Source: Anaerolineales bacterium
GTDB taxonomy: Bacteria; Chloroflexota; Anaerolineae; UBA7937
DNA: 23,853 nt
Assembly: GCA_030593425.1 (NCBI GenBank)
Contig: JAUVHF010000003.1
Span: forward strand, 1 to 23,853
Direction of reading: 5' to 3'
The notes under the pieces were generated by a model, which was not told where the DNA came from, did not search any database, and saw nothing but the letters and a program-made list of their open reading frames with translations. This document shows positions 14,874 through 21,464 of this stretch, one piece after another (positions within the stretch are counted from its first letter, which is position 1; the number at the start of each line of letters is the position of its first letter). The translations under genes were made by a program, and so were the position numbers.

Positions 14874-14991
14874 GCGGTTTTGGAGAATCGTGGATTCGGT
14901 CAAGTTTCCTCTCTTGGTGACCAACGGCGAGGATGGTCACCCATGGGGGCGGCCGATGCACCTGGTCGACCGGGAAGGGGGGACCCTTTGA
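14866..14991 (+). pseudogene. Truncated pyridoxamine 5'-phosphate oxidase-like gene fragment
   Basis: 41 codons that match the first beta strands of flavin-binding PPOX-like (general stress protein 26 type) proteins: FWRIVDSVKFPLLVTNGEDG then PWGRPMHLVDREGGTL. Intact relatives run to roughly 130-160 residues and continue into a WF-T strand exactly where this frame meets a TGA (14989). Past this point no frame continues the domain; instead a palindrome-rich intergenic region begins. It therefore looks like a 5' remnant cut by a deletion or repeat insertion. It overlaps the NTPase gene by 8 nt, as a cotranslated gene would. Confidence 0.6.
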
Positions 14992-15023
14992 GATCGATAC
15001 ATCGATACGTTGACACCCTGATA

Positions 15024-15076
15024 GCTGACGGTCAGCCGACAGCGGCTGACTTTGGCATGGCTTCCGTTTAGTCAGC
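15024..15076. repeat. Alternating GCTGAC/GTCAGC repeats with a hairpin
   Basis: GCTGAC at 15024 and 15045 alternate with GTCAGC at 15031 and 15071, so several mutually exclusive stems are possible. The best local one pairs 15031-15037 with 15044-15050 (7 bp, 6-nt loop). It begins about 30 bp after the truncated PPOX fragment. Origin unknown. Confidence 0.45.
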
Positions 15077-15089
15077 CAAAACGTCCAGT

Positions 15090-15159
15090 GGAGGGCCCCT
15101 CCGTGCTTCTTTTGGGAGGTCGCCTTCCTTGTGTCAGGACAAGCAAGGGCCTCCCCTAC
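15090..15159. repeat. Palindromic repeat element upstream of selD
   Basis: A tight palindrome GGAGGG-C-CCCTCC (15090-15102) is followed by a long hairpin: 15114-15119 with 15150-15155, then 15123-15126 with 15145-15148 and 15128-15132 with 15139-15143, loop of six bases. The 3' part contains the 14-mer also found at 20-33. It may terminate transcription from the upstream block, but no T-run follows on either side. Confidence 0.5.
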
Positions 15160-15179
15160 ATAATACCACCGGCCCACTT

Positions 15180-15208
15180 TTGCCCTATCCTCCCCGATGG
15201 GCTATAAT
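15180..15208 (+). promoter_or_regulatory. Promoter of selD
   Basis: TTGCCC (15180-15185), 17-bp spacer, perfect TATAAT (15203-15208). The transcript would start near 15215, giving a leader of about 44 nt before the TTG start at 15259. Confidence 0.65.
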
Positions 15209-15258
15209 ATCCGCCGTGATTACCATCTGACGCACAGAATGAGCATAGGAGAAAAGCG

Positions 15259-16302
15259 TTGACCCGCGAGGAAATAAGGTTAACCGCTCTGGCCTCTTGC
15301 GCCGGTTGAGCGGCCAAGATGGGTCCGGGCGACCTAGAGAAGATTCTCATACCCTTAAGTGAATATATCCACCCCGACCTCATCGTCGGTTTGGAGGGGG
15401 GTGACGATGCCGCCGTCTACCGCATCTCCCGGGAACAGGCGATCATCCAGACGGTGGACTTCTTCCCTCCGGTGGTCGATGACCCCTACGACTATGGAGC
15501 CATCGCCGCGGCCAACGCCATGAGCGACGTCTACGCCATGGGTGGCGAGGTGCTTCTGGCTCTCAATGTAGCCGCCTTTCCCGAGACCCTGCCTGTGGAG
15601 GTCATAAACGAGATCTTGCGGGGAGGGGCGGAGAAGGTGGCCGAGGCTGGCGGCGTGGTGGCTGGGGGGCATACCTTGACCGATGAAGAGCCCAAATACG
15701 GCCTCTGCGTCACGGGGATAGTCCACCCTGATAGCGTGGTCACTAGAGCCGGGGCCCAGGTAGGGGATAGCCTCATCCTCACCAAGCCCTTGGGGGTGGG
15801 GTTGATCACCACCGCCCTGAGGGCCCAGGAGGCAGAGCCAGAGCATGTAGAGGGAGCGGTAAAGAGCATGCTCAGGCTGAACCGAGCCGCGGCCCAGGCT
15901 ATGCAGGAGGTGGGAGTTCATGCCTGCACCGACATAACCGGCTTCGCTCTCCTGGGCCACGCCTGGGAGATGGCCAAGCGGAGCAAGGTTGGTTTGAGGA
16001 TTTCGGCGAGCGCTCTTCCTCTCCTCCCTGGAGCCCTAGATTATGCAGCCCGGGGGTTCATCCCCGGAGGGTTGGTGCGCAACCGCCACTATATCTTGGA
16101 AAACGATAGAGCCGTGCTTCCAGAGGGGCTCTCGGAGGAGATGGTAGATCTCCTCTTCTGCCCCGAGACCTCGGGGGGCCTGCTTATCGCCCTACCTCCC
16201 GACCGCTTGACCCGCTTACAAGAACTCCTCACCAAGCGAGGCGAGGAGCACTGGGTCATAGGGGAGGTGATAGAAGGCGATAAGATCGAGGTCGTGGCTT
16301 AA
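15259..16302 (+). CDS. selD: Selenide, water dikinase, itself a selenoprotein (in-frame TGA)
   Basis: Makes selenophosphate from selenide and ATP, the selenium donor for Sec-tRNA and selenouridine. The frame open from ATG 15319 (MGPGDLEK) continues upstream through a TGA at 15307-15309 to a TTG at 15259, preceded by AGGAG at 15247-15251. The added N-terminus reads MTREEIRLTALASCAG, Sec17, AAK, which is the SelD active-site loop; Sec takes the place of the catalytic Cys17 of E. coli SelD, followed by the catalytic Lys20. A short stem-loop just after the TGA fits a bacterial SECIS. The rest is a normal AIRS/PurM-fold protein: GGDDAAVY, the AANAMSDVYAMGG metal site, GGHTLTD, TDITGFALLGHAWEMA and CPETSGGLL. 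Length is 347 residues, normal for the family. Starting at the ATG would delete the catalytic residues. Confidence 0.93.
15320..15336 (+). promoter_or_regulatory. SECIS-like stem-loop for selenocysteine insertion
   Basis: Six pairs (15320-15325 with 15331-15336, one G-T) close a five-base loop CGGGC. The stem starts 10 nt and the loop 16 nt after the TGA at 15307-15309, within the window used by bacterial SECIS elements that bind SelB. A G lies in the loop as expected. The full lower stem was not folded. Confidence 0.6.
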
Positions 16303-16364
16303 GACCAAATATCGCGGCGAGGTGATCTACCCTCGGGCTGAAGAGGCGTCGAAGAAGTAGACAA

Positions 16365-16398
16365 GAAAAGAGGCCAACCTGTGGTTTGGCCTCTTTTT
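16365..16398. terminator. Bidirectional terminator between selD and the molybdoenzyme gene
   Basis: AAAAGAGGCCAACC pairs with GGTTTGGCCTCTTTT across a 3-nt loop, with one bulged T. A T-run ends it on the plus strand and the A-run at the 5' side gives a T-run on the minus strand, suiting the two converging genes. Confidence 0.85.
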
Positions 16399-16413
16399 GC
16401 AGCCTTACAAACG

Positions 16414-16983
16414 TTAGTTTGAGTACCTCTCCTCTTTCCAGGGATCGCCATCGTTGTGGTAACCCCGCTGCTCCCAGTAGCCGGGCCGGTCGTGTTCCAT
16501 GAACTCCAGCCCTCGCACCCATTTGGCACTCTTCCAGGCGTACCTTTTGGGCACTACCAGCCGGAGGGGCCAGCCATGCTCCGGGGTCAGATCCCGGCCA
16601 TCGTGGCCATAAGCGAAAAGCACATCATCGTCGAGGAGGGCTTGGAGAGGCAGGTTAGTGGAATAGCCGCCATCCGAGTGAACCATGACGTACCTGGCTT
16701 CAGGCCTGGGCCTTATATGCTTTATTAGTTCCTGGAAACTTACCCCCTCCCAGATGTAGCCCAGCCCGCTCCAACGGGTGACGCAATGGAAATCGGATAC
16801 TATCTCCACTTTCGGCAGGCTCATGAACTCCTGGTAGGAGAGGACCACCTCTTCCTCCACCAAGCCGAAGATCCGAAAATCCCACCTTTGGGGGTCGAAG
16901 GGGGGGATGGGCCCTACATGGAGGACTGGAAATTTACTGGTTACCACCTGCCCCGGTGGGATGCGAGGCTTATCGGCTTTCAT
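16414..16983 (-). CDS. Sulfite-oxidase-fold molybdopterin-dependent oxidoreductase
   Basis: A 189-residue protein holding only the molybdenum-cofactor domain of the sulfite oxidase / MsrP (YedY) superfamily. The Mo-ligating cysteine is C67 in VSDFHCVTRWS, preceded by FRIFGLVEEEVVLSYQEF and followed by HSDGGYSTNLPL and the PEHGWPLRLVVPKRYAWKSAKWV segment that closes the cofactor pocket. No Tat or other signal peptide is present, so it is probably cytoplasmic, unlike MsrP. No haem domain or dimerisation domain is present. The start is the ATG at 16983, six bases after AAAGGAGG, rather than a non-ATG start eight codons upstream. The substrate and electron partner are unknown; no molybdopterin-synthesis genes are in the window, and the CinA-like gene at 21815 is only a weak hint. 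Confidence 0.88.
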   Translation of the reverse strand: MKADKPRIPPGQVVTSKFPVLHVGPIPPFDPQRWDFRIFGLVEEEVVLSYQEFMSLPKVEIVSDFHCVTRWSGLGYIWEGVSFQELIKHIRPRPEARYVMVHSDGGYSTNLPLQALLDDDVLFAYGHDGRDLTPEHGWPLRLVVPKRYAWKSAKWVRGLEFMEHDRPGYWEQRGYHNDGDPWKEERYSN

Positions 16984-17032
16984 TCTACGCCTCCTTTGTG
17001 AAGGCAAACCCCTAAGGCATAGGCGTAAATAC

Positions 17033-18529
17033 CTACTCTGAGAGGACTTTGGGAACGGAAGGAGCCTTGAAGGCGGGCTTCTTCCTACGCTTTCTTTCCT
17101 TTATCCTAGGTCGTGAATGCAAGATGGTCAAAAAGGCCACGTATCCGAAGCCTAGCCCGTAAAGGAGGAGGAAGGGGACAGCGTAGTAACTACCCCGTTG
17201 CGCGGCAACGACCACCGCCGCCAGGGCATATAGAGCGAGAAGCGCCTCCCCCACGGTCACGCCATTCAAGGGCAAAGCATACCGCTTCCCCTTCCATCGG
17301 TCTTCCCTTTCCTCCACTCGGAACTTGGGCGTGCGCCCGAAGTCGCTCCCCTTCCCTATAACCGCCTCCCAGATCGCTTTCGTGTTGTTCAGGGCGATCC
17401 CCGTCCCCACAAGGACGAGGAAGGGGAAGCGCGCGAACCGCCGCCGCCAGTCGGGATATAGAGCCCTTTGCGCGATGAGGTAGAGAGCCGGAGGGCCCAG
17501 GCTAGCCAGGCTGATGAAGGTGAGATGTAAGTTAAAGGGGCGGCCTAAGAGAAGAAGGGGCAGAGAGAGGAGGAGAAGCAAAGTCATCAGAGGGTGGACC
17601 AGGTAGTTCGTGAGATGGATAAGCCCCTGCAGCCGCTTGAAGAGGGGCGCCGAGGCGGTCAAAAGAGTGGGTCCCAGTTTGAGGGCACATTGGATGGAGC
17701 CCTTGGCCCACCGGTACTGCTGTCGCTTGAAAGCGTGGATCTGGGGCGGGATCTCCGCCGGAGCGACGACATGAGGGAGGTATAGACACTCCCAGCCCTT
17801 AAGTTGGGCCCTATAACTTAGGTCCATATCCTCGGAGAGGGTATCTCCCTGCCAGCCACCAGCCTCCTCGATGCACCTTCGCCTCCATACCCCAGCGGTG
17901 CCGTTGAAGTTCATGAAGAGACCGGAGCGTTGACGGGCCGTCTGTTCCACCACGAAGTGGCCATCCAAGGCGATGGCTTGAGCCTGGGTCAGGGAAGAGT
18001 AAGAACCGTTTATATGTCCCCACCGGGTTTGAATGAACCCCAAGCGGGGTCGAGCCCCAAAATAGGGGATAGTATTCAGGAGGAAGTCGGACGGGGGCAC
18101 AAAATCGGCATCGAAGAGAACGATGAACCTTCCCTTCGCGCTTTTGAGCCCCTCCCTCAGAGCGCCGGCTTTGAAATCCACCCGCTCATGACGATGGACG
18201 AGTTCGATATCTATCCCCTGGCTCCGGTACCCTTGCACCTTTCTTCGGGCCAGGGTTGTCGTCTCATCGGTGGAGTCGTCGAGAACCTGGATCTGAAGCC
18301 TCTCGCGGGGGTAGGTGAGATGAGCCACGGCGTCTATCAGCCGGCCTACTACATAGACCTCGTTGAAGATGGGCAACTGCACCGTCACCGGGGGCCACTC
18401 GTCAAGAGGAGGAAGAGGCGGGGTCTCGTTACGGTGGCGAAGATAGAGGTAGATGAGGACGAAGGTGTTGAAGCCGTATAGGGCCAGAAAGACCGCACAA
18501 AGGAGATAGAGGATGCCGATGATGATCAT
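17033..18529 (-). CDS. Processive family-2 glycosyltransferase, membrane bound
   Basis: 498 residues arranged as a cellulose-synthase-like enzyme: one N-terminal membrane helix (about 3-30), a cytoplasmic GT-A domain, then at least four membrane helices from about residue 300 and a basic C-terminal tail. The processive GT2 signatures are all present: LDDSTD (residues 83-88), DADF (140-143), TLSEDMDLSYR with the catalytic Asp (about 230-240) and QQYRW (270-274). It should polymerise a beta-linked polysaccharide, glucan or mannan, from a nucleotide sugar while moving it through the membrane; the sugar is not determined. The ATG at 18529 follows AGAGGT by 8 nt and is preferred to an upstream TTG. 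No PilZ domain, and no polysaccharide-export genes nearby. It sits back to back with the padR promoter. Confidence 0.9.
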   Translation of the reverse strand: MIIIGILYLLCAVFLALYGFNTFVLIYLYLRHRNETPPLPPLDEWPPVTVQLPIFNEVYVVGRLIDAVAHLTYPRERLQIQVLDDSTDETTTLARRKVQGYRSQGIDIELVHRHERVDFKAGALREGLKSAKGRFIVLFDADFVPPSDFLLNTIPYFGARPRLGFIQTRWGHINGSYSSLTQAQAIALDGHFVVEQTARQRSGLFMNFNGTAGVWRRRCIEEAGGWQGDTLSEDMDLSYRAQLKGWECLYLPHVVAPAEIPPQIHAFKRQQYRWAKGSIQCALKLGPTLLTASAPLFKRLQGLIHLTNYLVHPLMTLLLLLSLPLLLLGRPFNLHLTFISLASLGPPALYLIAQRALYPDWRRRFARFPFLVLVGTGIALNNTKAIWEAVIGKGSDFGRTPKFRVEEREDRWKGKRYALPLNGVTVGEALLALYALAAVVVAAQRGSYYAVPFLLLYGLGFGYVAFLTILHSRPRIKERKRRKKPAFKAPSVPKVLSE

Positions 18530-18596
18530 AGAGTTACCTCTTTGAGATCCCGTTATTGGGAGAGAGTATAACACCGTTCCTCCATCCCAGCAACCC

Positions 18597-18625
18597 TTGA
18601 CAGATTCCCGAAAAGGTAGTATAAT
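18597..18625 (+). promoter_or_regulatory. Promoter of the padR operon
   Basis: Perfect TTGACA (18597-18602), 17-bp spacer, perfect TATAAT (18620-18625). The start codon lies about 30 nt downstream, with an operator-like palindrome between. Confidence 0.78.
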
Positions 18626-18642
18626 ATCTATGTATATAGATA
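18625..18642 (+). promoter_or_regulatory. Likely PadR operator
   Basis: A perfect inverted repeat TATCTAT-GTAT-ATAGATA that begins at the last base of the -10 and covers the expected transcription start. PadR repressors usually bind A+T-rich palindromes in their own promoters, so autorepression is likely. Confidence 0.6.
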
Positions 18643-18658
18643 ATCTAGGTATACAGTG

Positions 18659-18997
18659 ATGACCGATCTAAGAAGGGGCAGCACCCAAGTCCTCGTTCTC
18701 AGCCTCCTGGCCGAGGAGCCGATGTATGGCTACCAGATAGCCAAGGAGTTAGAGCACCGGAGCGAGGGCTACTTCGACTTTAAGGAGGGAACCCTTTACC
18801 CTCTCCTTCACCGCATGGAGAAAGAAGGTCTGGTGAAAGGGGAGTGGCAAGTGGTGGAGAAGGGGCCATCAAGGAAATACTATGCCATCACCCCAGAAGG
18901 CAGAAAGACACTTGAGAAATCCGCTGCGGAGTGGACGACCTTCTCGCAGCGGTTGCTCAAGATACTAGGCCAGGAGGCTGAGCCGGCCTCCACCTGA
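18659..18997 (+). CDS. PadR-family transcriptional regulator
   Basis: A 112-residue PadR regulator of the short type: a winged-helix domain (STQVLVLSLLAEEPMYGYQIAKEL, then FKEGTLYPLLHRMEKEGLVKG and the wing PSRKYYAITPEGRKTL) and a short C-terminal helix for dimerisation. A GTG at 18656 directly before the ATG is the alternative start. No strong ribosome-binding site precedes it. It is followed at 20 nt by a HAAS-domain membrane protein, a very common pair in which PadR controls membrane or transport genes. A palindrome over its promoter suggests autorepression; the inducer is unknown. Confidence 0.92.
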   Translation: MTDLRRGSTQVLVLSLLAEEPMYGYQIAKELEHRSEGYFDFKEGTLYPLLHRMEKEGLVKGEWQVVEKGPSRKYYAITPEGRKTLEKSAAEWTTFSQRLLKILGQEAEPAST

Positions 18998-19017
18998 GAC
19001 AGAATCCGGAGGCAAAG

Positions 19018-19476
19018 ATGCCATCCCTAGAAGAGTACCTTTCATACTTAGAACGCCAACTACATCTAGACAGGGGGGCCAAGGAGAAAATCCTTCAGGA
19101 GATCCGCTCCCACCTGGTGGAGTCGGCAGCGGACTTCCACCAGAAAGGGTACAGCCCAGAGGAGAGCATAGCCTTGGCTATTGCCCGTTTCGGCGAGGCA
19201 GAAAAAGTGGCCAAGATGATGCGCCAGGTATATGTCGAGTCGGCCAATCAGGCCGTCCTGGCCGCTCTCCTCCCCGTGGCCCTGACCATGGCCTTCAAGT
19301 GGGTCATCCTGCCCTTCTTGGAGAGAGTAGGTAGTTGGCAGGGCAATTCCACTCCGGCCATCACCATCTCCCTGGCGCTTCTGGCCTTGCTCATCCCAGG
19401 CCTCACTATGCGCCGCTGGCGGTATGGATATGCGGCTTGGGCCTTCTTCAGCCTCATAGCCATCGCCCAAATGTAG
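19018..19476 (+). CDS. HAAS-domain membrane protein (PadR partner)
   Basis: A 152-residue protein. The N-terminal half is a soluble three-helix HAAS / DUF1700-like domain: MPSLEEYLSYLERQLHLD, KEKILQEIRSHLVESAADF and the signature SPEESIALAIARFGEAEKVA. The C-terminal half has about three short membrane helices (roughly 75-95, 110-127 and 135-150). HAAS proteins are encoded next to PadR regulators and are thought to sense or transmit membrane signals to them, as permease prefix domains do. It lies 20 nt after padR. No ABC transporter genes follow, unlike many HAAS loci. Confidence 0.82.
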   Translation: MPSLEEYLSYLERQLHLDRGAKEKILQEIRSHLVESAADFHQKGYSPEESIALAIARFGEAEKVAKMMRQVYVESANQAVLAALLPVALTMAFKWVILPFLERVGSWQGNSTPAITISLALLALLIPGLTMRRWRYGYAAWAFFSLIAIAQM

Positions 19477-19477
19477 G

Positions 19478-19507
19478 TTGGGCGAAATCTGCTCGTTTCC
19501 TTATACT
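19478..19507 (+). promoter_or_regulatory. Possible promoter of the small two-helix membrane protein
   Basis: TTGGGC (19478-19483) and TTATAC or TATACT (19501-19507) at 17-18 bp. Matches are moderate, and read-through from padR is equally possible. Confidence 0.35.
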
Positions 19508-19541
19508 AATTGTTGTAAACACGGATGAGAGAGAAGATAGA

Positions 19542-19736
19542 ATGAAAACCGTTCTATTGATTGGTATGGTAGCGCTTTTGCTCGCCCTTGACTGGGCAGC
19601 ACTACACGACATCTTGAAAGGTGAGCCAAACCTATATGCGGAATACGGGATGATTCTGTTTAGCATAATGGTATTTGGAGTTCTGGTTTTCACCCAACTA
19701 TTCAAGAGCCTGGGAGGGGAGAGGTTGGAAGGCTAG
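19542..19736 (+). CDS. Small two-helix membrane protein
   Basis: 64 residues with two predicted membrane helices (about 3-20 and 33-53) joined by a short loop, ALHDILKGEPNLYAEYG. This loop looks conserved-protein-like rather than random, and similar short proteins of unknown function occur in other bacteria as far as I recall. GAGAGAAG upstream is a modest ribosome-binding site. The same frame is open further upstream (from 19335), but that part overlaps the HAAS gene, so the ATG at 19542 is preferred. Function unknown; it may belong to the padR operon or start from its own promoter. Confidence 0.6.
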   Translation: MKTVLLIGMVALLLALDWAALHDILKGEPNLYAEYGMILFSIMVFGVLVFTQLFKSLGGERLEG

Positions 19737-19788
19737 CGAGAGGCTAGTTCTAGCACGAGGGACTGTCGTTCAATCTCGAGGAGGAAAG

Positions 19789-20478
19789 ATGGAGGCTTTC
19801 TATGTCATCGAACGCATCTTGCGCGACCGAAGAGGGTTCTTCGACGAGATAGGGAACAGCGATGGGGTCCCCCGAAAGATACAGGGCATGCTCGTAAGTT
19901 CCGTCATCTTCTTCGCCATCTATGGGGCGGTGATGGGCTTCTCCAATAGCCTGCTCCAGGCGATCTCTTCGGCGGTGAAACTCCCGGTCCTCTTCCTCAT
20001 CACCTTGGTGATATGCCTCCCCACCCTCTACTTCTTCAACCTCCTCTTCGGCTCCCGATTGAGCCTCTCCCAAACCCTGGCCCTCATCCTCACCGCCATA
20101 GCGGTCACCGCGGTCCTCACCCTCTCCTTCGCCCCCATCGCCCTCTTCTTCTGGCTCACCGCTCCCCATTACCAGTTCTTCAAACTCTTGAATGTGGCTA
20201 TCCTCACCCTTACCGGCTTCTCCGGCCTCAGTTTCCTCTGGCAGGGGATGCGCCACGTGGAGAGTGGCGAGGGAACGAGGGTCAGATCTTTGGCTCTTTG
20301 GGCCTGGATCGTGGTCTACGGCTTCGTGGGGACCCAGATGGCCTGGACGCTCCGGCCTTTCTTCGGGGCCCCGGGCCTCCCCTTCGAGATATTCCGCGAC
20401 CTGGGGGGGAACTTCTACGTAAACGTCCTGCGGTCGATAGGGGAGATCCTCCTGAGCATATTGGGAGGGATGGACTAG
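19789..20478 (+). CDS. Polytopic membrane protein, Yip1-like
   Basis: 229 residues: a soluble N-terminus (IERILRDRRGFFDEIGNSDGVPRKI) and about five to six membrane helices from residue 35 on. The layout, a short cytoplasmic lead with a conserved FF-EI segment and then a helix bundle, resembles bacterial Yip1/YIP1-like proteins of unknown function. The ATG is 4 nt after AGGAGG, which fixes the start; the open frame back to 19675 overlaps the previous gene. It follows the small membrane protein at 52 nt and probably belongs to the same transcription unit. No catalytic motif was seen. Confidence 0.72.
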   Translation: MEAFYVIERILRDRRGFFDEIGNSDGVPRKIQGMLVSSVIFFAIYGAVMGFSNSLLQAISSAVKLPVLFLITLVICLPTLYFFNLLFGSRLSLSQTLALILTAIAVTAVLTLSFAPIALFFWLTAPHYQFFKLLNVAILTLTGFSGLSFLWQGMRHVESGEGTRVRSLALWAWIVVYGFVGTQMAWTLRPFFGAPGLPFEIFRDLGGNFYVNVLRSIGEILLSILGGMD

Positions 20479-20497
20479 GCATAGCCTCTGTTTTAGC

Positions 20498-20554
20498 CTG
20501 AATTAGGCAGGGCATACCTGTCGTAGGTAGGTCGGATATGGAAATCCGACCTAC
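20498..20554. repeat. Hairpin repeat, copy 1
   Basis: A perfect 11-bp stem, GTAGGTCGGAT (20527-20537) with ATCCGACCTAC (20544-20554), closes the loop ATGGAA. The lead-in CTGAATTAGGCAGGGCA (20498-20514) recurs with one mismatch before copy 2 at 21368-21395. The inner half of the stem differs between the copies but remains fully paired. Confidence 0.7.
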
Positions 20555-20573
20555 TATTTCGTCATACACGGAG

Positions 20574-20601
20574 TTGACTGGGCGCCAAATTGTGCTACAC
20601 T
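20574..20601 (+). promoter_or_regulatory. Promoter of the YdhR-like gene
   Basis: TTGACT (20574-20579), 16-bp spacer, TACACT (20596-20601). The leader to the ATG at 20797 would be about 190 nt; it holds no clear gene and no riboswitch that I recognise. Confidence 0.5.
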
Positions 20602-20796
20602 AAGAATATGCGATGGTCGTCGGCTTTCGGCCCGTTAGACGAAATTCACTCCGCCCTTGCACCCGGAGGCCTAGCACAGGTGGAAGGGAGGTGATAATCG
20701 AACAAGTCAATACCAACTGGTCCAATCGACACGTACTGAGTTTACCTGGGCGCGATCGATGGATCCACCACCATTCAGTTCGAAGGAGGGACAATC

Positions 20797-21105
20797 ATGG
20801 CTGGAAGGATTCTGCAGATCAATTACAAGTTTAACGTTTCAAGGGCCGAGTACGAGCAGGCTGTATCTCCCCTTGCCGGCGACTTCGCGGCTGTCACCGG
20901 TCTCCGCTGGAAGATCTGGCTTATGAACGAAGCGGAGAGCGAGGCGGGGGGGATCATGCTCTTCGACGACGACTCTTCGTTGCAGGCCTTCCTCACAGGA
21001 CCGCTCGCGGCTGGGGTGACCAGTCACCCCGCCCTCAGCGATATGAGTGTGAAGCAGTTCGACATGATGGAGGACGAAACCGCAATCACGCGCGGTCCGG
21101 TTTAA
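20797..21105 (+). CDS. YdhR-like putative monooxygenase
   Basis: 102 residues in the dimeric alpha+beta (ferredoxin-like) fold of the YdhR family. The start MAGRILQINYKFNVSRAEYEQ, the central GLRWKIWLMNEAESEAGGIMLFDD and the final segment with VKQFDM align by eye with E. coli YdhR, which has the same WKVW...EAGGIYLF core. YdhR is called a putative monooxygenase from its fold only; no cofactor or substrate is established. GGAGGGAC lies a few bases before the ATG. It is a single-gene unit with its own promoter. Confidence 0.75.
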   Translation: MAGRILQINYKFNVSRAEYEQAVSPLAGDFAAVTGLRWKIWLMNEAESEAGGIMLFDDDSSLQAFLTGPLAAGVTSHPALSDMSVKQFDMMEDETAITRGPV

Positions 21106-21291
21106 GGAAAGCGCCTCGGCTTAGCCTGCAATCGCCCGACCGGTTGCCAGGTGGTAGAGATGGCTGTCTGCCACGATGGCGCCTCGACGACACGCTTGAG
21201 ATGGATGCAGATGCCGGGGATGTAGGCCGCGCCAACCATCAGAGGGGCTTGGGCTAAGGTACACCAAGCCGGGCAGTGGTGCGTAGAGAGA

Positions 21292-21324
21292 GGGGGTGCA
21301 GAGATGGGTGAACTCTGCGCCCCC
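21292..21324. repeat. Hairpin between the YdhR-like gene and the yedF operon
   Basis: GGGGGTGCAGA (21292-21302) pairs with TCTGCGCCCCC (21314-21324): 11 bp with one G-T, 11-nt loop. No T-run follows, so it is not a standard terminator, though its place between two converging genes suits one. Confidence 0.5.
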
Positions 21325-21358
21325 TTCAGGTCGGCTAACGGCGGGTTGCCGCTTCGGG

Positions 21359-21395
21359 CTGAATTAGGTAGGGCAGGTATGGAAACCTGCCCTAC
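21359..21395. repeat. Hairpin repeat, copy 2
   Basis: GTAGGGCAGGT (21368-21378) pairs perfectly with ACCTGCCCTAC (21385-21395) around the loop ATGGAA, the same loop as copy 1. The lead-in CTGAATTAGGTAGGGCA starts at 21359. The rest of 21106-21464 has no convincing gene. Confidence 0.7.
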
Positions 21396-21464
21396 TTCCA
21401 GTTCGGCTTCGCTCTCCCCAATGCTTCGCCCTTTACAAACATGCGTGACGTTAGGCATACCTCA

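Noticed and set aside
20613..20834. Plus-strand ORF in the leader of the YdhR-like gene
   Set aside because: Its composition is not protein-like and it overlaps the well-supported YdhR-like start; treated as leader.
21102..21458. Long minus-strand ORF opposite the intergenic hairpins
   Set aside because: It runs through both hairpins, has no ribosome-binding site and Pro/Ser-rich low-information sequence; part of the C-terminus looks protein-like, but no family was recognised.
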